DNA of 64,000 nucleotides from Plutella xylostella (Eukaryota; Arthropoda; Insecta; Lepidoptera; Plutellidae), in contig NC_063983.1 in the NCBI RefSeq assembly GCF_932276165.1, forward strand, positions 3,169,501-3,233,500, given 5' to 3'. The position numbers and the translations under genes were made by a program. Numbering within the stretch: position 1 is the first letter of the stretch; each line of letters opens with the position of its first letter. Below the pieces are notes generated by a model. The model had not been told where the DNA came from, did not search any database, and was given only the letters and a program-made list of their open reading frames with translations. This document shows positions 1 to 12,600 of this stretch, one piece after another.

Positions 1-2828
1 CAGACCTAGCACTCGAATGGTCTCCCTCCTGTCTCTTACTTGCTGCTCGGTCTTTAGGAAACCCAGTAACATGTTCATCAGGTTTGGGTTTTCCATGTAA
101 GGAGCCACCACATAGCCCGTTGCACTGATCAACTGCCCGAACGACCACAGCGCGACGCTGCGCTTTTCAGATGCATTCACATCACCGAGGATGTCCAGAA
201 GAATCCCAAGCAATTCTGGAAGCCACTTATTCAGTACGTTTCCGTCGCCATTTACATCGGCTATATCCCCGATAGCTTTCAAGATACTAATAACCACTCC
301 AGGACTACTGTCGGGTTCTTTTAGTTTGGGCACAAGGACATTGAGGATAGTGTCGACGTATGGCCTTGATAGTGTAGGGGCGTGGGATATGAGATTGTTG
401 ATCATCCTCGTGGCTTGTTCTTTGTTTCTATTAAGCCCTGAATGCTGGAGCTCTATCAGAAACTGCACATACATCTGGCGCACCGTCGGCGACACGTAGC
501 TCGGGTTGATGCTGCTCAACCTGCCGACAGTGCACATCACTAGCTCCCGCAACTCGATATTCTCGTCATTAATAGCAACAAAAAGTGTATTCAGATGCTC
601 TTCTTGGGCTAGGTAAATATCGAAGATAGGATCCGTAAATATTTCGAACACCCAATACCTAACGTCATTATCGAAGTCAGTAAGTCCAGCTGCTAATAAT
701 TTACTGATGGCCTCGTCGATCATAATGTGCAGGGTTCTGGAGTGGGAGTTGGAGGCTTTCTCCACCGCTTTCACTAGCAGCTTGGCGGAGGTCCGCACTG
801 CCTCAAGGCGCACTTCTTGTTGCTCGCTCAGCAAGTAGTGGTCGGTGCACCGCCGTATAAACGACATGAGAATGTGCTGCCATTCAAAGTCAAATGTACC
901 CAACGTTCGTAACGCCAGGACCAACTTGGAGGCGTCATGAGGCTCCACCAGCAATGCCATGTGAGCTATGGCCTGCTGCTCAGGATTATTGGATACTTTT
1001 GACATTAAGTAAGTCTTCTTTCGCAATATGATGGACAGCATATTTAACAATCGTTCAGTGATATCTTTCTTCAAAGATGGTATGTTTTGACTGAGCTCCT
1101 TGAAGCAAGTGGTGAGCTGTAAGCTGAGGCCAGTCACGCACATTGACTCCAACAGTTCCTTTACTTCACTGGCGACATTTTCTTTCATGGAGCAACCTAG
1201 CAGAGTGACACAGTTAAACAATGGGGCATCAATACCAAGACGCTTTTTAGGTGTATCCCGAGATGTCAAAGAATGTTTGATAATATCAATGATTCTGTTT
1301 AAATGCTGCTTAATGTCTGACTCCATGGCAACAGCTAACAGCCCTAAGGTTGTGAAAGCCATTGCCTTCTCCTTCTCTCTGCTCTGGAGGAAGGTGATGA
1401 GATGGTTGATGGTGGACTGCAAGTGCTTTTTGGCAAACAGTTCCCGGTTGAATGCAGCCAGTCTGGGGATCATGAGCAGCAACAACTGCTGCACATGTGT
1501 TGATCTTGAGATTTGCTGGGCCATCACATCTGGAAAACAATCATTTATTAAATACCACAATTTATGTAATACCATATGGACATGTTTTAAAGTGTTTAAA
1601 AAAGCTTCAACTTACCAGAACATATCTTCTCATATTTTTCAGTAATAAGCTGACGGCAGATACTGGACTCATATATCTGAAGAGCTTGAGTGCTGTCCTC
1701 GGAGTAACCTCGAGAGGACCAACTATGGGACTTGGTGCTCAGAGTGGCTATTTCATCAGCTATCTCCTGTTCAGCATCCAACTTCTTCATGAGGATTGTA
1801 TATTTTTTCTCCCAAGCAGAGTGTGAGCATCTTAGCAACTCATTCAAGATTAGCAGAGCACCATGCACATGGTCATCTCTGGTCAGTCCCTTTTCTCTTA
1901 TAGTGAGGTCAGAGAATGAAGTGGTGGCTTCTTCAAAGCACTGTATGTACCAGTGTGCCTTGTGAGCCTGCTTGGGGTTCTCCCTCTGAGTGGTCACCAC
2001 AAGGGCAGCACGGAGGGCCTTGGCCGCTGCCTCACGGATGTGCTCTTTTGGGTCCCTCAGTGGAATCATTATGTGATCACAAAATCCATTAATCTGCTGA
2101 TAAAAATATGAAGGCATGGCTATAGCCAACTCCTTCAAGATTAATACAGCTGATAATCTTTTGCCTTCATTCCTCTCCTCTATCAACCATTCAAAGGCAG
2201 TTTTTATTTCACTTTCAACATACTCTCCTCTCTTGACCCCGAGGGTGGCGGCGAGGCGGCCCACGGTGCGCGCCGCCAGCTCCAGCACACTGCTGTCTGA
2301 TGATGGAAACACACTCTTCAGGTAGTGTGCATAGCGCATTGTTCTAGTCTTTGTTGTTTCAGTATCTCCTCCAATAAGGCATACTGAAAATAAAGAACGG
2401 TCAAATAAGAAAACAACAATAATTTTATATCATTAGTAATATAAGTTTTGTACTTAAGTGCCTAAAGCTAATCATTTTAGGAATAGAATAGAAATAGTTT
2501 ATTTTCTTTCCACAATTTTCATTTTCAGAAACTAGAGCCTCACTTGTAAGTTAAAAATAATAAACAAACAAAAAGCTAGAGTTGATGTAAACAAGGGTAA
2601 CTCACCAATGGTAAGAATCCCCGCTTTCTTATCACTAGAGTCATAGCTGGAGACCAGTGAGTGTATGTGCTGGTTGAACTCGTCCAGCACCTGCGTGAGC
2701 GTGTCCTGCGGCATCTCGCGGAGCTCCGTCTTGGCGAAGTGGTACAGCTCCCGAATGGACTTGCGCCTGATGTCGGCATGCCGAGACCGCAGCCCCGACA
2801 CCAGCTCGGATATCTGATAGCTGGACAT
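1..2828 (-). CDS. Tor: Serine/threonine kinase Tor (mTOR), N-terminal HEAT region, partial
   Basis: Target of rapamycin is the large PI3K-like kinase at the core of TORC1 and TORC2 and controls growth in response to nutrients. Three coding exons are visible: 2606-2828 (start ATG at 2826-2828, MSSYQISELVSGLRSRHAD), 1616-2383 and 1-1529, each with GT-AG sites and matching phases. Joined, they read through GILTIVCLIGGDTETTKTRT and the block RNEGKRLSAVLILKELAI, which I recognise as the mTOR N-terminal HEAT repeats. The last exon ends in RRETIRVLGL at the window edge, matching the mTOR segment around residue 850. About 840 of roughly 2450 residues are present. FAT, FRB and kinase domains lie outside the window. 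The third exon is long and uninterrupted for 1.5 kb. It is divergently arranged with Ube4b. Identification is from remembered family sequence. Confidence 0.93.
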
Positions 2829-3670
2829 CTTGTTCGAACACCCGAATGTTTCAAAGGACGATTATTTCAATCCTGCCATGGTAAACGTTCGATTTCAGCG
2901 GAATCTATAGTAAATTGTGTTATTTTTACAAAGTTTTGCAAATAATCGGTGCATCCATGCTCCTCAAACAAAAACTTGTCAGTGTCAACATTTACTGTCA
3001 AAGTCAAACTACCAAATTATTTCATTCACTCAAAGATACGCTTCGTTCTATTCTTTTGCATTCACTCACTTACGTGTGTTGCCATTGTGTTGCAGTTGCA
3101 GTCGGATTCACATTTTTGTGGGGATGGTGGCTTATCAGTCGATTTTTTTTTCGTCATTGCGATTTACGGTTCGAAATATCATTGAACTGCTGGATATAGG
3201 CCTCTCACAAGAAATGCTCTACTCTAGAACGACCCTCCCCACTAAATTCAAAAAATTCAATCAACGAATATGGATTACTCACAGTCAAACCAAATACCTG
3301 TATATGTTTTGTGGCAATGTGAATATAATATTTTGGGTTTATTAAGTACACTAAACAAGGAGCATAAGTATTTATCAAACGAAACATATGTTCAATATAA
3401 ATAAATACTATCACAATCATAATCGATATAGATCAGTCTAGTATTAGGGTAATTTAAAAAGAGGTGAGGAAGGATGACGCGTGTATTTTCAATACTTTCT
3501 ACCTGTCACTTTTGACCACAAACAATCGTCTCAGCTGAGAAGGAAGGGTGACTGACTTGTAGTTTCTGTTGTTCTCCCTTGTGTTGTGTGATATATTTCT
3601 GAATACGAAATTCCGAGAAGCTTTGAATACAGTACAGTAATATTACGGTTTTCCTATAGAACTATCAACC
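2829..3670. promoter_or_regulatory. Divergent intergenic region between Tor and Ube4b
   Basis: This 842-bp gap separates the start codons of two head-to-head genes, so it must contain both 5' UTRs and probably a shared or paired promoter. I see no clear TATA box or convincing motif. Positions about 3188-3215 hold a short decayed fragment (CTGCTGGATATAGGCCTCTC) of the repeat that is better preserved at 14740-15010. The short open frames here lack coding character. Confidence 0.45.
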
Positions 3671-6600
3671 ATGAGTGAATTGAGTCAAGAAGAGGTAAGT
3701 TTAATTTTTGTTTTGTGTACGGACCTTGGCGTATTGCGTATGGCAAATCTAATTTCGTAACAAAACAAAGCGTTGGTGTAACATATTGGCTCGTGTTTAG
3801 AAGCTTACACATGTGATTGCAGCTCGTGCTTTCCGCTTTCAGATCCGGAGACGTCGTCTCGCGCGACTAGCAGCCCTCGGGGGCCCTGGGGCCGCGCCCG
3901 CAGCCCCCGCGACCCCCGGGGCGGCCTCCATGCCCTCGCTGGACCCCGCCGCGCCAGCGCCCCGCCTGCCCGCGACCCCCGCGCCCGCCTCCGACCCTAC
4001 CACCCCCACAGATGCCACCAATGCCAATAAAGAACCAAAGTATTCTGATGATGTCAATAAAAGTGATGTTTCAAATCAAAACAAAATACCCTCAGATGGT
4101 ATCATTGTAACGGAAAAGTCAGAAAAAAATCTTTTGGATGAGATGCCAGACACCAAAATGACTGATCTGTCTCAAACAAGACAGTACAACAGTTTTGACT
4201 CCATGGGTGAAGATACACTGCTGACCTGTGGCTCAGGGAGGGTAGGAAATATCTTACAGTCTAATGTTGGAGGCACAGATGAGTCAGCGCGTGGAGACAG
4301 CACATCCAGGTCCATGTCACCACAGTTTGTGGAGCCGTCCCCGGTGCGGCCGCGGCCTAACACTGCCTCCCCCAGCTGCTCACGACGGTCACTCTCAATG
4401 GAGGTAGATGACTCTTCTGAAAGAAATTCCCAATCAGAGCAACAGCTAGAACCAATGGAGGTTTGTATTCTACTTCCAACAACTGCTACATAATATACTT
4501 TCTATCAATTGTATTATTAATATTATTATATTTTATGAATGATCTGTAGGTGGAAGACAATGATTCTACATCTTCACCAGCCCGAAGTACCTCACGTTCA
4601 CGAACAGTGAGCTGCTCGGAGCTGACAGAGGAGCAACTAAGACAAATCACAGCCAAAATACTACAAGTGTCATGGTCAGAGGATAGTGCTGGTATGTGCA
4701 TTGATAAATATGCATTAGGTCAATACATTAGTGTTACAATGGCTTTGTTGACACTATCACAGTCATGCACTGAATTAATTACACTGTATTCTTTGTTGCA
4801 GGAGGAATTTTTGTTCCATCAGTGGCTGCATCTTTGCTGGACAACCCTAAGCTGACTCTTGATGAGTTATCATCTGAAGCCATTATGGATGTCATCACTC
4901 AGATAGCTGATGGGGCTGACCCACTGAACCAGAAGCTCCTAGCAGTATCTGAGACTTCCAAGAGACTAAGTGAAGACTGTGGAGATGACACACTAACAAG
5001 TGGGCCGCTCGGCTCTGAGACAGATGTTGACAAATCAGACTGCCCTACACCGTCACTGCCAATTCCCAAAACCATACCCACACAGGGTCTAGCTGTTAGT
5101 TACTTATTTAAATTCTACAATAACATTAACCTTTATGAAAGAGAACATCCAAAGAAGAGTTCAGAGCCACCCCTGAGTGATCTGTTGCAAAACCTTAGAA
5201 CTTTAATAGTGAATAACTTGGTGCTCGTGCTGCAAGGAGTGTTTGAGCTGGAGAAGTGCAAGAAGTCGGCACTGCTGCCCTATGTACTCATCGGGAACTC
5301 ACCACTGGGGATCATACCTGAGTTGCTGCTGGCTACTTACTTGGACAAAGAAGTGTTTGAGCAAGTAAGTTCTGTTTTTATTTCTCCATATAAAACCTTA
5401 AAATTTTCCAAGAGATCCGTGGTCAGCAGACTGTAAATATGAGTAATTATAATTTATGTATTTTCACGAAAATATGCTGACTCATTCAACTCCTTTAGGT
5501 ACATTTGCAAATGAAAAACCAAAATTAAATCTTTAAAAATTGCTATGAAAAGTATGCGTCCCCACTACAACTGACCCTATAAACAGCCACGCATCTCTAA
5601 CCCCACACTCCCGCAGGTATTCACGCCGCTACTGCTCGGCATCCGCGAGGAGATGCGCCGCTGCGTGGCGCCGGGCTGCGGGCGCGGGCACGGGGCGGCG
5701 CTGCGGGCGCTGCGCTCGCTGTGCGACATGCGAGCCGGCCCGCGCCACGCCGCGCGCCCGGTCTGTTCCCTGCTGGCCCGCATGCCTGCGCTGTGTCCCG
5801 CCGCCATTACTACCGCGCCGGGGCGCGAGCTGGCTAGGACCTCCTTTTTGGGGCCGTTCTTTGCGGTGAGTTTTTCTGCTCTATGGTCTAGGAGACTACC
5901 ATAAAGAGAAAAGAGAAGCTTTCTTCTGCACCTTGCTCGCTATTCTACTTGGCAGGGACTCCTTCCAGAAGGGCTTGTATGGGGCGCATTTAAGTCGTGA
6001 CAAAAATTCTCCGTCGCGCTCGCTCTTGAGGCTGCGCGTTATGAGTGAGCGCAATGCAACACTTATGTCACGTCTTAAATGCGCCCCGTGCTACTAGCCC
6101 AGTGGTGGTGCAGGAGCGTATATTTTTCGCGTTAGCTACAAGTCACAATTACTAGCTTAACTCTTTATTGAAGCATTGATGTCACCTAAATACATGTAAT
6201 TATGTAAAAAAGATATGAGCTGGTGAAAGACTAGACATGGCGTGCCAATGCCCAGACAGTAGACCTATACTACACACAAGTGCATTATCTATCACACTTG
6301 GCACAGATTCAATACGAGTACACTTTTACTATAAAGGAATTGCCTCATTTTTTATGCCTGTGATAATGAACTCTTTATTAATATTATCATATTTATAAAT
6401 ATCTACAAGCATTCTATTCTAGTTTTCTAAGTCCCAACTACCAGTCGCATTATTACCAACCAAAATTTATATTTTTTATACATATCTTTATTACACTGAT
6501 TGCTGTAACTAAGAAGTACGAATAAAATCTTTACACCAATAACCGATCTGCATCATTTCAGATATCGCTATTCGCGGAAGAGAACCCTCGCTTGGCCGAG

Positions 6601-9600
6601 CGACTCTTCACGTCGGGCTGCGGCCGCCACGGCGACCGAAGCCTGGCCTTCGCCTTACAACGCGAGGTGGAAGCCAGTCGCAACACGCTGCACAACATCT
6701 GCCACAACATCCTGCTCTGTCCCGACGCACGGGAGCCATTCCTCAACTACTTCGCGGCTCTCCTGCAGAGGAATGAAAGACGCGCGCAGTTGCAGACCGA
6801 TGAGAGATCGCTGGCAGGTCAGTGACTGCTGGGAATTTGTGACGTTGGTACAAGCTGCATATTTATGTACATGCATAGCTTGGTATCACCTTGACATACT
6901 TGTTTCGCTTCCTTGGTACTGTGTAGTTTTAGGCATAAAAGGCGTTACAATTGCAGTGTGTTAATACGTACGATATAGGCTAGGTGCATGATCTACGACG
7001 CTGAATACATAAGTATCTCGAAGGATTTGTTAGCTTTAAAAAAATATGGTTCGGAATGTTAATAGTGAGACTTGAGTAGAGCGGATGAACAATTTTTATG
7101 AGAAGAAGTATATGATCATGGATATCAATTACACTTCCCTTCAGCTGTAAAACTGTAACCTTACTATCTAATATAGAGTGAAGATAGCCTTGATTGGCGT
7201 ACGGAGTTACCGGCGATAAACGTACAGTTAATGACTGGCAGAAATAGACTCTCGAGCTAATGCCCGTCACCTCAGGCGGCGACTAATAGACTTTTCTGCA
7301 TTGGCGTTTCTCCAATTTATTTTCCTTTCCAAGATTCAATTTAAATTTGAAACCAAAACGCGTGATCGCAGCTTGTTTATGATACAGGTGGCGTATGAAA
7401 TTTACGCAGTTTTAGCCGCGCCGCAAATATATTTATCGAAAGAAAACAGTCGTACTCATTATGAATGTTATGGCCTTGGATCCGTTACTCCGATATTGGA
7501 GGCGACGAATTAATTTATTTGTTATTTAAATGTCCGCCTACTATCACGATGTTTTATGTAATGTAAGAAGTTTAAGTGGGGCAGTCAGTATTGAAATTGC
7601 GTTGAATGATACGTGAACAAGTTGTTGGCCGCGGGAGCACATTGAACTTGTAAACAGTTGTAAAATTATTTTCAGACACAAAACATACAAAGAACTCTTC
7701 CTGAACGGCTTTGTTTACGGTAGAAATTAAAACACTGAACAAACACAATAGCTTCTAAAAATATTTGATTAAAATCAAGATTGTACTGTAGATTCCACTA
7801 ACCATTATGCGTTGACGTCAGAGTTGCGTAAACTTTGCCCTGCTTTTCCCGCATATACTCTAAAAACTTTCTCTGTCGTACTTTGTGACCAATCCACGAA
7901 CTAAAGTTGATATGAACTGATTATGAAAAGTCAAGTTCCATAGCAGATGATGAATTAGTACGGTTTATTAGATAATTATGCAAACTATTTGATAAAGTTA
8001 AACAATTAGCCTACATTGTATTATGAAATCACTCACCATACATTATTTTCTAAATAGTCTGATTAATTATTTAAATCTGCTTACGCATGGACTCGTTTCT
8101 ATAGGAGGATTCTGCGCAAAAATGCACTTTGGAATGGAATCTTTAATCTGTGTCTGTCTAAATTAATAACTAAATACACTCAGGAGTAATGAAAAAGTTT
8201 TATAATACCAACGGTGCGTCATTAGCTAGCCTTTTCACTGGAACTTTTTCATTGATCGTGAGTGTAAGTAGCTTGTGTTAATCCAGGTAGTCCGCTTCAG
8301 ACATACAAAATCACCTACATGAAAATCTGATCAGTAGTTTTAAGTGAAAGAGTAACAAACATTCTCACAAACTATCCCCTTTATAACATTAGTAAGACTT
8401 AACCTAACTTATTTTCCGCCAACCCGCACTAGGCCAGCGTGGTGGACTAGGCCTAAACCCCTTCCTTCATTGGAAGGTGACCCGTGCCCCAACAATGGGG
8501 ACGTGATGAGTCGTGATGAGGAACCTAACTTATTATAATCAATCCCCAGGCGACGGCTTCATGCTGAACGTGTGTTCAGTGCTGCAGCTGCTATCGGTGC
8601 GCATCAAGCTGGACCGAGTCCACCCGCTCTACGCCTTCCGAGCCGACTCGTGGGCCAACATCAAGGATGACACCCGTCTCTACTTCACTACGCAGGAGGC
8701 CGCTGATTGGTTGGAGGCCTTGAGTGAGTTTGTTTTGTTATTTCGTAGCAGCCAATAAGCGTTCACTGCTGGAGCTTCCGCGCCGACTCGTGGGCCAACA
8801 TCAAGGACGATACGAGGCTCTACTTCACCACGCAGGAGGCCGCTGATTGGCTGGAGGCTTTGAGTGAGTTTCTTTTGTTTTTTCTTATAAGTATAGCAGC
8901 CAATAGGCGTTCACTGCTGGAGCTTCCGCGCCGACTCGTGGGCCAACATCAAGGGCGACACCCGTCTGTATTTCACCACGCAGGAGGCCGCTGATTGGCT
9001 GGAGGCCTTGAGTGAGTTTGTTTTGTTTTTTCTTATACCTGCAGCAGCCAATAGGCGTTCACTGCTGGACCTTCCGCGCCGACTCGTGGGCCAACATCAA
9101 GGACGACACCCGGCTGTACCTACTTCACCACTCAGGAGGCCGCTGATTGGCTGGGCGCTTTGAGTGAGATTTGTTGCCATATATTTTTTACAGATGACCT
9201 ATGTTTAATATTAGGGACCTACAGTATTGTTTTCTTTGTTGTTCTTTATACCTAAATGGATTTTGCTCCTTAGCGTGTCTATGACAAAGACTAGAGCTGA
9301 TCTAGCGTGGTGAAAGGATTGGCCGAAATAGCGTCAGTCACTGAATGCCTAGGGTGTGCAAGACGTATATAAAGTACAGTTTTTACGTCACCCGAGAAGG
9401 CTTCCATCTTACACCCCTCTTACACAAACGGTACTGATCCATCCAATTCATAACTTGCTTCCCGTTCTGTAGATATTTTTTTTAACCTAGCATGTGTTTC
9501 TAACAGACAAGGAGCCGGGTCACAAGTGGCCCGAGGCGAAGTTCCAGACGGTGTGCTGGTTCCTCACGCTGCACGCGCACCACGTGGCGCTCATCCCCGC

Positions 9601-12600
9601 GCTGCACACGCACCAGCGACGCATCAGGTAACTAACATACACAACGTATACGTATATATATAGTATATGTATCGTACAGACAAGGAGCCGGGTCACAAGT
9701 GGCCCGAGGCGAAGTTCCAGACGGTGTGCTGGTTCCTCACGCTGCACGCGCACCACGTGGCGCTCATCCCCGCGCTGCACACGCACCAGCGACGCATCAG
9801 GTAACTAACATACACAACGTATACGTATATATATAGTATATGTATCGTACAGACAAGGAGCCGGGTCACAAGTGGCCCGAGGCGAAGTTCCAGACGGTGT
9901 GCTGGTTCCTCACGCTGCACGCGCACCACGTGGCGCTCATCCCCGCGCTGCACACGCACCAGCGACGCATCAGGTAACTAACATACACAACGTATACGTA
10001 TATATATAGTATATGTATCGTACAGACAAGGAGCCGGGTCACAAGTGGCCCGAGGCGAAGTTCCAGACGGTGTGCTGGTTCCTCACGCTGCACGCGCACC
10101 ACGTGGCGCTCATCCCCGCGCTGCACACGCACCAGCGACGCATCAGGTAACTAACATACACAACGTATACGTATATATATAGTATATGTATCGTACAGAC
10201 AAGGAGCCGGGTCACAAGTGGCCCGAGGCGAAGTTCCAGACGGTGTGCTGGTTCCTCACGCTGCACGCGCACCACGTGGCGCTCATCCCCGCGCTGCACA
10301 CGCACCAGCGACGCATCAGGTAACTAACATACACAACGTATACGTATATATATAGTATATGTATCGTACAGACAAGGAGCCGGGTCACAAGTGGCCCGAG
10401 GCGAAGTTCCAGACGGTGTGCTGGTTCCTCACGCTGCACGCGCACCACGTGGCGCTCATCCCCGCGCTGCACACGCACCAGCGACGCATCAGGTAACTAA
10501 CATACACAACGTATACGTATATATATAGTATATGTATCGTACAGACAAGAAGCCGGGTCACAAGTGGCCCGAGGCGAAGTTCCAGACGGTGTGCTGGTTC
10601 CTCACGCTGCACGCGCACCACGTGGCGCTCATCCCCGCGCTGCACACGCACCAGCGACGCATCAGGTAACTATATTATATACACAAAACTTGTGGCAAAA
10701 ATGTTTGATGAAATTACTATATGAATCATGTTTATGTCATCTGCGCATGGTGCAGTTATGAACAGATGATGAAATAGGATTCGAATGGCATCATTTTCGT
10801 AATAGACGAATACGATCTAATTAACGTTCTTGTCTAAAGACAAAGAGCCCCTATTTGAACGGAGAGTAGTTTGTACGTTTATCAGAAAATTTTAAATTTA
10901 TATGATTATAACCGTTTTAGTTTGAATAGCAGCCGAGCGGCAATAACCATACCTACCTACAACTGCAACGGCACCTAAAACATGACTACTGATTTCTCAA
11001 GATACCTAAGTTCTAACGTTACCGTTCTATTCGCAGAGCATTCCGCGACCTGCAGAAGGTGATCGAGGACCTGGTGGCGAGCGAGCCGCAGTGGCGCAGC
11101 AGCGGCGCCGCCGCGCGCAACCGCGAGCTGCTGGCGCGCTGGCGCCGGCAGATCGAGCGCCTGCACCGGTCAGTACTTAGATGAACGTAAAAGTACACTG
11201 CAGAAGTAGTGCCTTATTCAAGACTGGAGGGTTATTGGATTGGAGGATTAGCTAGTTGGAGATATCACAAGACCTGAGAATAAATAATAAACAAACAAAT
11301 ATCTAGGAACATGGATCATAATAAATTATCATTCTTAATAGTGAATAGCATTTTTAACGTCATAAAATACATACTTTTAACATAACTTGTCCCCGTACAG
11401 CTCAAAGCAATGCGCGGAGACGGCCTTGCTAGACAACGAGCTGATGCGTAGCAGCCTACAGTTCTAATTACGCAATATCTTCACAGCAAACCCCACCATT
11501 TCCACCTACCAATAACCCATCTCCCCACAGCTTAAAGCAATGCGCGGAGGCAGCCCTCCTAGACAACGAGCTGATGCGTCGCAGCCTACAGTTCTTATTA
11601 TTATTGTCACACCAAATCCCACTATTTACTCAAAATCTCCCCACAGCTCAAAGCAATGCGCGGAGACGGCGCTCCTAGACAACGAGCTGATGCGGCGCAG
11701 GCTGCAGTTCTAATTACACAATATTATTATTAGTGTCACAACACCAAACCCCACTATTTGTAAATAATAATAGTTAGGTGTACCTAACAACACCTATCTC
11801 CCTACAGCTCAAAGCAATGCGCGGAAACAGCGCTCCTAGACAACGAACTCATGCGCCGCAGCCTGCAGTTCTATGGCTCCGCGTGTGCGCTGCTGACTCA
11901 GCAGCTGCAGGCGGCGCAGCGCGGGGGCGGGCTGCTCGCCGCCGCGTTTAAAGCACTGCCCGAGTGGTATGTGGAGGATATTGCCGAGTTCCTGCTGTTT
12001 GCTGTGCAGTGAGTTGGATTTTTGTTATACTATAATTACTATAAATTCTTCATTGTTATCAACCAAAGGGAAATGGACTCACAGACGGTCTAGTAGAAAT
12101 GTTTCTATGATCTACAATATTTTATTACTATCTGCCTAGCCGAGTGCATAAATTGCTTCAGAGAGTGAATAAATCGTCTGTAATAGGCGTAAATGCGGGT
12201 GATAAGGATTATGTAGGTATATCGGCCTTGTCACTATAAAACATAGCGCAGTCAAATACCTTATACATCTCTCAAATTCCTGTCAAACATGGTTTAAATT
12301 CCCGTTAAAATGGTTTATCCAGTAAATAATTAGCACACTAGTCTTTTCCTATTTAGGACACCACTGACCTCAGATATACAAATACATGTACTTACGCTAG
12401 TGCCTACTTTAAGAACACTGTAAAACATATTCGGAAATAAATATATATTATTATTATATATTTTTTCTACCTACATTCTTTCAAATAACATCCACAATAC
12501 TCTCCAGATACGCGTCCCCAGTCGTAGTAGAGTACATCGAGGACTCCCACATCACGTGGCTGCTATCCGCCGTGTGCAGCTCGCAGCTCGTCAAGAACCC

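Noticed and set aside
5577..5904. GC-rich frames on both strands around 5.6-5.9 kb
   Set aside because: They are shadows of Ube4b exon 5 (5617-5865). The splice-supported frame matches the family.
9520..10651. Six identical 88-codon minus-strand frames
   Set aside because: They are the antisense of the exon 8 array plus mini-intron. The plus strand matches Ube4b with correct splice sites and phase.
9507..10665. Regular array suggestive of CRISPR or satellite
   Set aside because: The 173-bp unit is an exon with its intron, the spacers are identical, and the genome is eukaryotic.
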